Shown here: in pieces, positions 1 to 12,282 of the stretch
Position numbering within the stretch: the first letter of the stretch is position 1
How the letters are laid out: the number at the start of each line of letters is the position of its first letter
Notes under the pieces: generated by a model
What the model was told of the DNA's origin: nothing
Databases searched by the model: none
What the model saw: the letters and a program-made list of their open reading frames with translations, nothing else
Program-made: the position numbers and the translations under genes
Assembly (NCBI RefSeq): GCF_000801105.2
Contig: NC_079513.1
Coordinates: 20,490,273 to 20,554,272 of the forward strand
Direction of reading: 5' to 3'
From: Raphanus sativus
Taxonomy: Eukaryota > Streptophyta > Magnoliopsida > Brassicales > Brassicaceae
Length of the DNA: 64,000 nucleotides

Positions 1-590
1 TCGTATGTATTTTGTGGACTGAAAATCTGTAGATGTCGATGTCGGAGATATGTGAGGTGCGGATGACTGCTGTGGACAGAGGATAGGTGGATGTGATCGG
101 TGTGGCCGACAGTTGTGTGGATGTGATGGCTGTGGACATGAAAGTTGGGCAAGTCAAGTGTGCACTGGTCAGATAAGAGGTGGTCAGATTATATATGGAT
201 AACAATGAAGATCCTGCAACACTACCTCCACCCAGACCAAAGCCTACAAGATCGATGGTGAGCTCCATTGAGGAAGACGGCGCCATCATCTTTCAAACAT
301 TGCGGCAACTTCTGAGCTTAAGATTTTATGGATAACCGCATCTAACATATCTGTGTGAAGTGTACACTCTGTTCGTGTGGATTTTGTGGACTGAGAATCT
401 GTAGATGTCGATGTCGAAGATATGTGAGGTGCGGATATGACTGCTGTGGACAGAAGATAGGTGGATGTGATCGGTGTGGCCGACAGTTGTGTGGATGTGA
501 TGGTTGTGGACATGAAAGTTGGGCGAGTCAAGTGTGCAGTGGTCAAATAAGAGGTGGTCAGATGATATATGGATAACAATGAAGATCCTG
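1..590. repeat. Tandem duplication, period about 372 bp, GTGG-rich
   Basis: Positions 11-220 recur at 383-592 with a few substitutions and a 2-base indel. Both copies end in the same segment (a TATGGATAACAATGAAGATC stretch). The segment CACTACCTCCACCCAGACC, found after copy 1, appears again at about 843-861, so a third partial unit lies further right. The sequence is rich in TGTGGA and GTGG runs and has no convincing coding signal. The left copy may extend beyond the window. Family unknown. Confidence 0.85.
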
Positions 591-830
591 CACACATCTT
601 CCATGTTCTGGGTATTTACGAGATTCATATAAGATGATAGTTTTTACATTTAGTACATATTTGTATTTCTTTTCGTATGATACAATTAGATTTTGTTTAG
701 ATATTTTTTCTTAGAAACTATTAGAAAGATCTATTAGTGAAAGGATTAAAGCCGTTAAACTAAATTAACAAAACTTTAAACATGTAACTCCATATTATAC
801 AAGAATCACTTGGAAGCCACTCCCCCATCA

Positions 831-1031
831 TTAGCCAATATGCCACACAACACTACCTCCACCCAGACCAAAGCCTTCAAGATCACATTGGCACTGCTGC
901 CAACATCGGCATCCGACCACCCACTGACCACAACACTCCCGACCACAACAACACTCCCCTAACCACGAGAGTCCCATCCACAACACATCCGACCACCCGA
1001 ACACCATCCTAAAAGGCTTGCATATCCCCAA
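831..1031. other. Low-complexity CCAC/GTGG-rich stretch
   Basis: Strongly strand-biased sequence made of CCAC, ACAACA and CCGACCAC repeats. It shares its left edge with the duplicated segment near 207-245. It has open frames on the minus strand because stop codons are rare in such repeats. I see no recognisable protein. Confidence 0.5.
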
Positions 1032-1560
1032 CCATTAGATCTTATGTCTATAAACAGATCTAACGCCCCAAAACAACTCTCGTTCTCTCATATACATACT
1101 TTTTAGTTAACACCTTTATCATTTAATGCAACTGGAAACAAATTTAGTTACGACTCTCTAACCTCACGTTGTTTCCCCAAAAGAAATTCCCTTTTCATTA
1201 CACAAAAGCAAGGTTAATTTTGTCTCAAAAAGAACAGCTGTCAAAATAATGTGTGCTATTTCACAATGTGTCTTTCAGCGAAAACAAAACTCATAAAGTG
1301 TTCTTTTATGTAACTCTCTCAAACTTTATTCCTAGGTATAAATATCTTCTTCTTCTTTTTTTTTGTAACACAGGTATAAATATCAATACCAAATAATGCA
1401 GGTCCCGTCTGTTCTTTTATTATAGTTTGAAAATCCTAATTTGTGTTGTCTGATTTTTTTTTCTTCTCAAAATTCAAACTAATAAATGTATCTATAATTT
1501 TAGTTAACTATTAAATAATTTCCTTTTGTCGGCTACTATTAAATAATTTATAGATACGTG

Positions 1561-3834
1561 ACGAGGACCTCTGCTTTGGAGTACGAGGATTTTAACTCGG
1601 CTAAGTCGCGCCTTGAACGTGCTGAGAAGTTTGGTGAAATCTCTTGCAAAGTAAGATACTTTTTTCGTTTTTTATTTACATCATAATAAAATAGAAGAAG
1701 AAGATGTGAAAGGTTTACTTTTTAGTTATAAACTGTGTCGATTCTTTGATTTTGTGGAACTCAATTGTAATTTTGTTTGTGGATTTGAACTTGGATTCGT
1801 GGAATTTGTGTTTGTGCTCTAATTTTCATTGTGCTTTGAAGGTAAACCAAGCCATTGCACTTCATTTGGTTGGTAACAAAAGGACAATCGCACTTTGTAT
1901 TGATCTCTGTTTTCTCTTTTCTTCTCTGCCTTATTTTTGTTTTTGTTGTTTTATGTATCAGTTGCAGGATCTACAGGACGAAAGCACATATTTAAGGTTT
2001 GATTAAATAGATGCTCTTCCGAATTCTATGCACAGGTTCCTTTCTCTTTTTGTGTCTCTTTAAATATCAACACTTGTTTGTTCTACTGTGTTCCTATTAG
2101 GTACATGTTGTTGTATGCTCTCTGTGTTCCTATTAGGTATGAAGTCATAGCTAGTTAATGTCTTGTGCCTCTTTCTTGGTTTGTATCTCTATAATATTAT
2201 TTGAGAAGTCAGTTTCCTATGTGTCGCGCTCACGTTAACTCTCACGATGGTTGATTACATTGATACCCTTAATGAATTAAAAAATATTACATTTAATACC
2301 TATTATTTTTTAAAGTTTCCTTTTTGAAATTTTCCATATAACATATATATTAAGAAGGAAAATTTATAAATTTTAAAAATCGAATTTAAAAACAAAAACA
2401 TATGTATATATAATAGGATTTCATCAAAAAGGAAATTTCACAAGATAGTAGTATTCTATTTTAAAAATATTTTTAAATAACATAAATTATAATTTTGAAG
2501 TAATAAATACTTATTTTGTATCTATTGTTTCTTAGATGAAAAATGTATATTTGTATCTAATGTGACAAATTTCAGAAAGATAATCTTGATATTAGAAAAA
2601 AAAATTATTTATTCTAAAACATAATTTTAAACAATAAAAAAATATCTATCTATGATATAATTTGAGAAATCAGTTTTCTATGTGTCGTGGTCACGTTATT
2701 TCTCACGATAATTGATTACACTGATACCTTTAATGAATTAATAATATTACATTTAAATACTATTATTTTTAGTTTTCTTTTTAAATTTTCCATATAACAT
2801 ATATATTAAAAATTAAAAATTTATAATTTTAAAAATCGAATTTAAAAACGAAAATATAATATGATTTCATTAAAAAGAGAAATTTCACAAGATATTAATA
2901 TTTTATTTTAAAAATCTTTTTAAATAACATAAAATATACTTTGAAGTAATAAAATACTTACTTTATATCTATTGTTTCTTAGATGAAAATATATATATTT
3001 GTATATAATGTGATTTTATAAAAACAAATTTTCAGAAAGATAATTTTGATATTAGAAAAAATAAATGTTATTTATTTTGAAACATAATTTTAAACAATAC
3101 AAAATATATATTTTCAAAGTAATATAAATATTTTGATATATCTATCTAATTTATTAGATGATTATATAAAATAATTAAGTAACATAAACTAATCAACCTT
3201 ATATCTAAAATAATAGATTATATTGAAATTAAGGAAGACAACAACCAACCTAAAATAAAATAAGAAAATTAATCAAAATTTTAATATATTTAGAATAAAA
3301 AATATTATAGTTGAATTGAGAGAAATAAATGCAGTCCAATATACCTAAATGATAACTAAATCGACTAGATATAACATATCTAAAACCATATGTCTAATTA
3401 AAGTAATGCAATATTATTAATATAAATTATTCATAAAAATATAAATTAAATTTAAAATTAAAATTTATAGCAATCAATTATTATTTATATTTATTTTATA
3501 AATATTTATATCCGTGCATGAGCACGGGAAAATCACCTAGTATGATGTTATGTGTCTCTGATGCATTTTGGTGTTTCTGATCTACGTAATGTTGGCATTA
3601 GGTCTGTTTCTCTTATGATTTTGTAGTATTAGTACTCTCAATGGACCGTTTCCATGAATTATAGAGGGAAGGCCGGATGGAACAGGAGTTTTGTTATCAA
3701 ATGAGCTATCGAAGCTCGACGTTCCTGTGAAGCTGCTGCTTGATTCAGCTGTGGCGTATAGCATGGACGAGGTGGACATGGTGTTTGTGGGAGCAGATGG
3801 AGTTGTAGAAAGTGCCGGTGCTATCAATGTGTAT
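1561..3834 (+). pseudogene. eIF2B alpha-subunit gene fragment, split by a Helitron
   Basis: Two exon-like pieces are visible. The first, 1561-1650, encodes TRTSALEYEDFNSAKSR followed by EKFGEISCK, and ends at a good GTAAG donor. The second, 3665 to about 3827, follows an ATAG acceptor and encodes GRPDGTGVLLSNELSKLD, then a segment with DSAVAYSMDEVDMVFVGADG. From memory both match the Rossmann-type C-terminal region of plant translation initiation factor eIF2B subunit alpha, the regulatory subunit of the guanine nucleotide exchange factor for eIF2. The 5' half, the segment between the two pieces and the C-terminus are absent, and a complete Helitron (2186-3540) sits between them. After the second piece the frame runs through intron-like sequence to a stop at 3896. 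Best read as a dead partial copy. A small chance remains that the pieces are used in a chimeric transcript. Confidence 0.8.
2186..3540 (+). mobile_element. Non-autonomous Helitron with internal tandem duplication
   Basis: The 5' end is TCTCTATAATATTATTTGAG preceded by A (2185). The 3' end is a hairpin (CCGTGCATGAGCACGGG, about 3511-3528), a short AT-rich spacer, then CTAG (3537-3540), followed by T (3541). This is the canonical Helitron arrangement with insertion between A and T and no target duplication. The 5' part (from 2200) repeats at about 2661 with an offset near 461 bp, so the element has two copies of its left half. No Rep/helicase coding is present, so mobilisation would need an autonomous partner. 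It separates the two pieces of the eIF2B-alpha fragment. Confidence 0.85.
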
Positions 3835-4749
3835 AAATGTTTGTTATGTTCATGTCATTTAAGAGAAAAAATGGCCATGAATGTTTGTAGTTCTTAATAT
3901 ATAGTGTTTGGCCTTTTGTTTAAGATACAATACAAATCCCACCACTAATCTACAAATTTAAGAAAGTCCTTAGCTTTGATTCTAAACCTAAAAATATTAA
4001 TAAAATATGCTAAGGATGCATTAAGAAGTCTCATTGATAATGTCGCCCTAAGCCATATTGTCTGTTTCTCATTTAAAAAATTGGTATCAAATTAGTAAAT
4101 AATGAAATGGTCAAAGCAGGATCAATGAATCCTGGAGTCGATGGTAATGACAATACACTTGATCACACAATGTTAAATATTTTTAATATACAACAAAATT
4201 GTTGACGGGAATCTGTTATGCTTCTTTCATCAGCTATTGTTGGAGCAAATCTAGAAGGCTCGGCCATTCCTCTTGGCCATTTTTTTACAATGTTAAATTT
4301 TTTTAATATTCAACAAATCTATATAAAAATTTCAGGATCAATTCATAAATTTTTTGAACACTTGAGATTGTAAACATTATTCTCTTAAATATAATAAATT
4401 TATTATTAATAAATTTATTTTTGTTTTAAAATCATGTGTCATTAAAAAGAGTTTTATTTTATTTCGATGTTTTCCTTCAAAATGAAAGATTATTGGAGAT
4501 GAATCACATATTAACGTATTGTGGATAGATATTTTTATAACTCTATTGTCCTTTATTTATTTATTTTGAATTTTTATATTGTGAGTATAAGAGAAATTTT
4601 GGAAAAATACACTAAGATAAAATTATATTTTGAAAACTACATCATCCTTAATTTAGATTGTGATTGTCTCTACAGATTTCTTTTTTTCAAACTTAAAATT
4701 AATATAAATGTATCAATAATTTAGTTAACCATAAAATAACTAAACAATA
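3835..4749. other. Intergenic, AT-rich
   Basis: No gene, RNA or mobile-element terminus could be supported here. Short open frames (for example 4521-4724) are AT-rich and lack protein character. Confidence 0.6.
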
Positions 4750-5274
4750 TAGTAGAACCTCTATAAATTAATAATCAATAAATTAATAATCTCTATAAAT
4801 TAATAAATTTTGGCGGTTCCAAGTTGGGCCGGTGTTAAATATAACACAAATCGATAAAATAATAAGATAATAATATTTTTTAAAATTTCTATGGAAATAT
4901 ATAGTTCCTTTAAAATCATAAATTAATAATCTATCTATATATAATTTTATATATGTACAAGTTAATTATTATATTGTTGGTTTTATATTCACAATGAAAA
5001 TTCTTTATTTTTCTTAACATTTCAATATATGGTGATAATATTTAGTAAAACTATGCCGAAAACCACTTAACAATCCTATGAACATAAAATTATACATAAA
5101 ATAAGATAATAAAACAATGTACATACAGTAAAACAAAATATTTTATTTTTTTATATAAATAAAAATATTCAAAAATAGAAAAAATCTGAATAAGGAAACT
5201 TTTGCAAATTAATATCTCTATAAATTAATAAAATTTCAAAGTCCCAACATTATTAATTTATAGAGGTTTTACTG
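4750..5274. mobile_element. Emigrant-type MITE (Tc1/mariner, pogo-like), 525 bp
   Basis: Terminal inverted repeats: the left end reads TAGTAGAACCTCTATAAATT and the right end, reverse-complemented, reads CAGTAAAACCTCTATAAATT. Both ends are flanked by TA (4748-4749 and 5275-5276), the target duplication of Tc1/mariner elements. The repeat sequence and the size near 0.5 kb fit the Emigrant MITE family described in Arabidopsis. Non-coding. Confidence 0.85.
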
Positions 5275-5929
5275 TATATGAATGATCTTTAGAGAAAATT
5301 TGGAAAAATTCATTCAAATGAGTTTATATTTTGAGAAATATACTATTTATTATTATTTTTGAAAACTAAAATTATTTATAAGTGATATGAATAAAAAACT
5401 AATTAGATATTCATAATAATTTTAGTCTCAAATTGAAATTTATAATTAAAATTAAATATCTACTCATTTTAAATTTAGCATAAAACTCTTATCTCATCCC
5501 AATCAAGAGAAACCTAGAGTTTCTTTTTTCTTTTGCATCTATCTACTCTGTTTGTTTCACAATGGTCCTATTTATCTATCTTTTGGCCACGTCAAATCTT
5601 TATTATCTCTATGTTTAGTATTCCCAAGATCCAGATGGTTTTATTTGGGGTATCATTTTTGTTAGGTGGACTCAAATGCGGTTGGGGTGGGAGAATTTGC
5701 AAATGTGGATGGTTGCGATATCAAACGTTATTAAGCATTTTTTATGATTTGCACAATATTTGAAAATTGTTGCGTTTGTGGATAAATAAATTATTATATA
5801 ATATCTAAATTATCCAAAATATCTGAAAGTATTAGAATAGTTTTATCGAAAATATCCAAAGTTAAAAGAAATATCCAAATTTTTATCTAAATTATTATAA
5901 TTATTCAATATTTTATCTGAAACAGATGC

Positions 5930-6125
5930 GAAACCACATGAGAACCGATTTTCTGGGTATTTTCCGGTTCCTAATTTTACTAACGAACTGAACTGAACCG
6001 AACCCAAACTATCTAAACCGAACCAAACCAAAAATAGATCAAGTAGTAAATGGATCATCTAGCCCCCTACCTGAACTACCTGAAACCCGAAATACCAGAC
6101 CGAACCGAACCGATACCCGAAATGC
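5930..6125. repeat. CCGAAC-rich degenerate repeat patch
   Basis: Runs of ACCGAACCGAAC and ACCCGAAATACC sequence. On the opposite strand this reads GGGTATCGGTTCGGTTCGG, resembling the patch at 8525-8705. Such patches are common dispersed repeats in Brassicaceae. No termini were defined. Confidence 0.55.
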
Positions 6126-7779
6126 CCAGACATACATACTACTATTAAAAATAAAATATTTTCTGATAGATTTGAATTTTTTTTTTTTAAAAAGATTTCA
6201 GTGACTATAAAATTATAATATAAATATTTATATGTAGTAAGATTTATAATTGTTTTTAAATAAGACAGATCTATAATTATGACTACTTATAATTTAAAAT
6301 TTTAAAATAATAGTTCATTTTGAAATTTGATAAAGTTAGGATGAGAAAATATATGAAGACGTTAAATAAATTTTGCAGAAATATAAAATTTTAAAAAGAA
6401 AAATATATATTCTAAAAATTATATTAGTATCATTAATTTTTAGTTTATAAAATATAATATATTATCGCTTTGAATGATGACCAATGAACGAAAATGAATA
6501 GTCAATTCCTTATCATTCCTAAGAAAAATATTCACAAGGAATAGTTGTTTCTTCTTATTCTCTTTCATTCCATTTTTTTACAGAAATAAAGAACAAAATT
6601 ATTCTTTATTGAATTTGGAGAAGAATAACTATTTATTTTCGTTCCTACTATTTTATTATTGTACATTCATTTTCTATTCGTTTCTTTTATTCCCAGAAAA
6701 GTCACCAGTCGGGAACCTATATATATCTCGCATTTATCCTGCAGTCACCATTCATATATTATTTTGAATCGCTCATGTGAGACAAACCGTAGTTATTTTT
6801 CAGTATCATACAAACCACAACTAAACTGTACTGCAAGTCTAATCTATTAGTTATGTACTGCTCAATCCATTATTACCATTCAAAACCTTTATATTTTTTC
6901 TGTTTTTGTTTTTAAATTATAATTTACATATTAAAAAATATGTTGAATGCCTCAGTGGGTTTCCCGGCTATGCTCCAGACATCAGGATCATCAGAAAAAA
7001 AAAACTATATTTAATGGTCACTGCGGTATAATTCTTGTTGTTCCAGAAATTGTAGCCATAGAAGTGACGTCAGTAGCGGTCAGCGATAACTGCATCTTAA
7101 ATATTTAAAAGAACACACACGTAAAATGCCACGTGAATATTTTACAGTATATTGAGAGTATCTGCAATGATGTTATCTAAAGAGGAGTCCTATAAATATT
7201 ATTTTTTTATTATTAATAAAAAAAATAAAAGAAAAAAACCCAACATCTGAATGAACCCTTTGTATAAGTTTGGTTGCTTTTGGAACATTGATATTTACTG
7301 TCTTATTTGTGTTAAAACCCTTTTTTTTCTTTCCAGATCAAGAGAGATGTTGGTTTGAGATTAAGAGAGGAGAAAGAAGCTGTTTTTTTTTCAACGAGGA
7401 AGAAGTTGATTTATGTCTTGTTTCTAATTGGTTTACAGTTTCTTTTTCTAAATTTCAGACACGAGCTTTATGTACTTTCAGATTCTCTATGGTTTATTGT
7501 ATTACACTTTCTAAGTTTTAGAATTTATGTATTTGCTGATTTTAAATATGTATTAGATAAACTGCAGATTTTAAATATGTATTAGATACACAAATCAGGT
7601 TAAAACAACATTTAAAATAGATTTTTTAAAAGTTTGCACAATATCATATCTTAAGATAATTAAAACTGTATTTAAAAAAAAGAAACAATAACAATAAAAG
7701 AAATAATTAAAGACAGAATCATTCAAAAAAAAAAACATTTTTGTTTTCCTTTTATTAAAATTTGTTAAATTTTTTTAAA

Positions 7780-8070
7780 ACGTTTTTTATTTTTAATTGA
7801 AATTTTTCATTAAGATATTAAACTTTTTTTATAAAAACGTTTGTAAAAAACTTTGTAAAACGTTTTTATTAAAAATAAAGCTTTGTAAAACGTTTTTAAT
7901 GAAAATAAGTTTTTTATAATTTTTAATTAAAAGTACTAAATGAACTTTATGAAAAACGTTTTAAAAACTTTTATTTTTAAAAAAGTCTAAATGTTTGTAA
8001 AAATTTTGGTTTTACTAAACAATTTAATTAAAAATAAAAAATTTTAATTTAATGTTTAGAAAACGTTTTT
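7780..8070. repeat. AT-rich repeats with AAAACGTTTT motifs
   Basis: Many imperfect copies of TTTGTAAAACGTTTTT and AAAACG separated by A/T runs. The pattern resembles the array inside the CACTA element at 34.4-35.0 kb. No coding content. Confidence 0.5.
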
Positions 8071-8524
8071 TCCTTTTTATTAAACTTTTCAATATATATT
8101 TAAATTTTAAAATTGTGTTTAATCTATTTAATTTGATTAATCAGTGGTTAATTTTAGAATTATGAAAAAAAATATACTTAAAGGACAACTCAAAGATGAT
8201 ATTATACTAAATAGACAACCATGTTATTTTTTGTTCCGTTTTGACAAATTTCACTTCTTTGTATTAACTATCACTTCTACAGGCCCTAATGCATATGTCA
8301 CCTAAAGTTGAGATGCCCTTTGCTTATATGAAATGTTGTTCAAACTCATTACCCAAGAAGAAACATTTGTAAGAGCTCAAGCAAGTGTGCTAAAATATTT
8401 TTTTTGGTTCATAGTTAAATTGTTTTTTCACTTTCGTCCATATCAATTTTTAACACAAGTCGTCCATATCAGTTAGTAGACCAATTTCTAATTGACCCTC
8501 AACTTCTTCTTTTTGATACTTTTA

Positions 8525-8705
8525 ATTAGGGGTGGCATTCGGATACTCGTTCGGGTTTGAATTGGGTATTCCAGATTTTCAGGTATTTTGGTATATGGAT
8601 GTAAAACATGTTTGGTTATCTATGTACTTTGGATTGGGTTTAGATATTTTTAGTTAGGGTTTGGTTATTTCGGATCGTGTTCCGGATATTTAGATTTAGA
8701 TTTTT
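8525..8705. repeat. Degenerate GGGTATTCGG-type repeat patch
   Basis: Begins TTAGGGGTGGCATTCGGATA and continues with repeats of GGGTTT, GGTATTTTGG and TTCGGAT. Similar in composition to the reverse complement of 5930-6125. It looks like an old dispersed repeat; superfamily not determined. Confidence 0.5.
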
Positions 8706-10169
8706 TTTTAATATTTCATTTCTCAAGCTTTTTGAATTTTCCAATATTTCATTTTATTATAATAGTTAAATGATTAATAGATTCGGTTATTGTTAAAAGT
8801 ATTGGATGTAACTTTTGTTAATATATAAAACAAAAGCTTTGCATATACATTTTAAGTGAGTAGCAAATCAATTTGTACGTAGTAATATGTATATCATATG
8901 ATTGTAAAGTATCTTTAGCATAAATATAAATATTTTCAATAAAATAAAAGATATAAAATAGAAATATAAAGTTAAATGTTTTATTAATATGTGTGTCAAA
9001 GTCTAGAACGACAAGTAAAGTGAAACGGAGGAAATATATCCCCTATATAGAATTTTTGAAACATTACAACATTTGAATAAGACATGTATTATCATTTAAA
9101 TGACTTTTAAAATCATTTTTAAAAAGTAAGTTGGTTTATTTAAACATATATTATAATTTTTATTACACTAAACGTAAATTAATTATTAATAGATAACAAT
9201 TACTTTTTTCCTAAATAAAATATATATATTACCTAATATGATTAGATATATATAATGATTAGAGGTTTTGAATAATAAAGATTTGATACTATTCTGTGTA
9301 TCATCTATCATTTTTTGCTTAATTTTACTTATTAAAATCAATTTAAAAATCACATTAACCATATAATTTTTTAGATTGTTTCTTATATGTTCTAATTTGA
9401 AATTATTATAATGATTATAAATTAATAAAACTATTAAAATCCCACTTTTGAAAATTTGTGATCAAAGATTTTAATTTATTTTATAATATGATGCAAATGA
9501 TCATATGAATAGAAAGTTTCATTTAATAAATATCCAGATTAATATATATTTATATATTTTAATATCGTTTAAATTAAATTATAAACTATATAAAAATACA
9601 TAAATATTTAAATTTCAAAATTTACATTGCAAAACTATTCCAAGTTTAATATTTTAGTTTCAAAATTTGCATTATAATTATTAAAACTATCAAAAGTCTC
9701 ATACTGAAAATTGGTATCAGTGTTTTAAAAAAATTGTTATGAAAAGATATGAATGATCTTTAAACCATATGTGTAGAAAGTCTCATTAATAGATAGCATA
9801 ATATAAAAAAATATACTATATATCTATGTTAATATCATTTAAATTTAATTATATAAAATAGATTAAAGTGATTGTTTACCATAAAATGATCATAATTAAA
9901 GTTAAATACTTTACCTAGTATATATAAATAATATATACTAGATCTTAACCCGTCCAAATGGGCGGGTCTTTATTTTTATGATATATATAAAATTTTGAAA
10001 AACAAAAGGTTAATGAGTACAATCTTTACTACTTTAGTTTATTATGGTAAATAATATTAGAGGCTGATTCGCGCATCCACATGGATATTGGGCTGGTTTT
10101 TGTTTTTATGATATATATAAACATTTCAGAACTTTAAATTGGTTGAACGAAATTGTATTGCTTATTGTT

Positions 10170-10527
10170 TATTATTTAAACTTTGTATTTCGTAATTGTA
10201 TCACCAGAAGCAACAACCTTGAAGTGTTCAACGAATCTCCATTCACCAATTGAGAGATTTCGTTTCAGGCGAAACATCAGATTTGTTTTGCAACTTGCGT
10301 GTATTTTGCCACCCTAAACACACGAAATTAACAATGATCAAAATTGTACCAACAGATAAAACATATCTTGACAATTTAGTAAGGTGATGACTTACTATTT
10401 CATCAGCAAGAACACATTCAAAACTTGTGTTCGATGTCCATCAATGGAATAACTTCACGTGCACTTTCCAAGCATCTTTATGTGGTTTCATTTTATGAAC
10501 GTCGACATAATTTTGATTGTTTTCCAT
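10170..10527 (-). pseudogene. RPA1-like (DUF223) fragment captured in Helitron
   Basis: On the minus strand an ATG at 10527 opens into a frame ending KPHKDAWKVHVKLFH, stopped by TGA at 10443-10441. The same frame continues after the stop with SFECVLADEI to a GTAAGT donor. After an intron (acceptor at 10314) it reads GGKIHASCKTNLMFRLKR, then GEWRFVEHFKVVASG. From memory this is the N-terminal OB-fold (DUF223) pattern of plant replication protein A 70-kDa subunit-like proteins, which are abundant and often carried by Helitrons. The in-frame TGA and the missing remainder make it non-functional. A small piece of its end (K-Y-I-V-stop) recurs near 11100-11140. Confidence 0.7.
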
Positions 10528-10659
10528 CGTTTTCTTTTTGTGAAGTCTGAATGTATGTGTAGAAAAGAAGCGTAAAAGGTGTATATATACAAAGCGAGCA
10601 AGGTTGTTTTGGAAAATGACGTTATTAAGAATAAATGTTAAGATTTCGTACGATTTAAA

Positions 10660-11005
10660 CAATAATATATGTAAGAATATTTAGGAATAATTATGAACTA
10701 TAAAGATATGGCAATTTAGTAGTTATTAAACTTTATTCTAATTCGTGGGGATCAAGTTTGAGATCTTGATTTAAGTGAGGAGATACCCACGTCAAATATT
10801 TTTAAAATTTATGTATAAATATATAAATTAGTTAAAAATTGCTTGATTTAAATTTATGTGAAAATATTTAGGAATAATTAATGGTAACTGAGTTGCTATT
10901 AATCTCTATTCTATTTTCGTGGAGATAAGTGTTGGAATTTCGTTTAAATGAGAAGATTCCCAAGCAAAATCTTCCAAAATTTTAGGAATAAATATGTATA
11001 TACCT
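10660..11005. repeat. Imperfect tandem duplication, about 187 bp period
   Basis: The segment beginning AATATTTAGGAATAATTA (about 10676) recurs at about 10863, with matching order of motifs in each copy (TTCGTGG, then GAGAAGAT or GAGGAGAT, then CCCA). Divergence is moderate. It lies inside the composite Helitron. Confidence 0.6.
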
Positions 11006-12282
11006 TTTTGATAAATAATTATGATGAATTTACAGTATTTACAAACTTAGAAAACTAAATTTAACGATTTCAATTTTACTACTTTTGTTTATTGTTTAAA
11101 CTATGTATTTCGAATCTGTATCGTGTTATAAAGGCGTTTGTGACCCGTAAACACGGTAGTAAGAATTTTACAAATATTTATACTTTTGTAATTTAATAAT
11201 TCTTTTACTTAATAATAGTGTTTCACTCTTAAATACACATAATAACTCATGAGGTGAACCACTTATATAGCTATACTATATTTTTTAAATTATATATCAA
11301 GAAATTTTGCGAAAAATGTTTAAAATATACGAAAACAGAAAATATCATACAAAATATATATTTATATAAATAAATTACATTTCGTTCTTTATTTATTCAA
11401 AAATCCCTTCAAAAGAAACTATAAATAATTTTAAAATTTTCTTTAACAAATTAATAACAATCATACAAAATCCAAAAATAATGTTAATTGTACTTTGGGC
11501 CATAATAATCTATGATTCAAATTAAGCCCATTATTATTTTTCTTAATATACTACTATCCATTTATCCAAACAACATTATATTTTTTTACTACTATCTATG
11601 TTTTCAAACAAAAGCTTAAAGTACTTCTACTTTAATAAGATAGATATTATGTGATTTTAATCGTCTATTATATCACAGTGTATCATATAAAAATCTAATA
11701 TTTATAACTAATTGGACTTATATTATAAAAGTGTTATACTAACAATTTATAAATAAAATATTTTATATTTTATTTGTATGATATATAAATTGATTTTGAT
11801 GTGTGATTTTTATTTTATTATTTTTATTAATAAATATTGAAAATATTTAATGTTAACAAAAAATCTATAAGGATATTTATTTTGGTTAAGATTCATTCTA
11901 TTAAAGATTTCTATTATTTAAATTAGGAAAAGACATTAAATACTTAAATCTATCATTTAAATAAGGAAAAAACAAAATTCTCTACTATCTTTGTTACCAA
12001 ACAAAATTTAATTTTTTTAAAGACTCATATCCCTATTACCAAACAAAATCTTAAAGTACTTCTACTTTAATAAGATAGATTCAACCACATTATCGTTCCA
12101 TACGTTTTTCAAAGATTAAGTAAAGTTGTGTTTTAAACGTACTTGATGAAACTTGAGTCATGCTGCAATAGCGTACTGCTTATAAATTACAAAACTTTGA
12201 AAAAATAAGAGAGAAAGAGAAGAGAATAGAGAAAGAGAAGCAGACATACAATTCTGATTCTATCTGCCTACTACTACTACTA

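Larger units (their letters stand above)
5275..9937. other. Gene-free AT-rich intergenic region
   Basis: About 4.6 kb with no supportable gene. It contains two GC-richer repeat patches (5930-6125 and 8525-8705, listed separately) and an array-like stretch of TTTTAAAACG motifs near 7780-8070. The open frames around 7270-7585 are T-rich and show no domain. Confidence 0.6.
9938..12079 (-). mobile_element. Composite Helitron, minus strand, with two 5' ends
   Basis: Read on the minus strand, the 3' end is a GACCCGCCC/GGACGGGT hairpin, then TAAGAT and CTAG (9938-9941), with the flanking T given by A at 9937. The minus-strand 5' end TCTATCTTATTAAAGTAGAA starts at 12079 and is preceded by A. An almost identical 5' end lies inside at 11644. 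The interval 11645-12079 is nearly identical to 19330-19764, the left part of another Helitron here. So either one Helitron inserted next to another, or the element duplicated its 5' part. It carries a decayed RPA1-like fragment. Its right edge is about 200 bp from the stop codon of the SPL13-like gene. Confidence 0.75.

Noticed and set aside
355..576. Cys-rich 73-residue open frame as a secreted peptide
   Set aside because: The cysteines come from repeated TGTGGA/TGTGG DNA; the frame differs between the two tandem copies, and there is no signal peptide.
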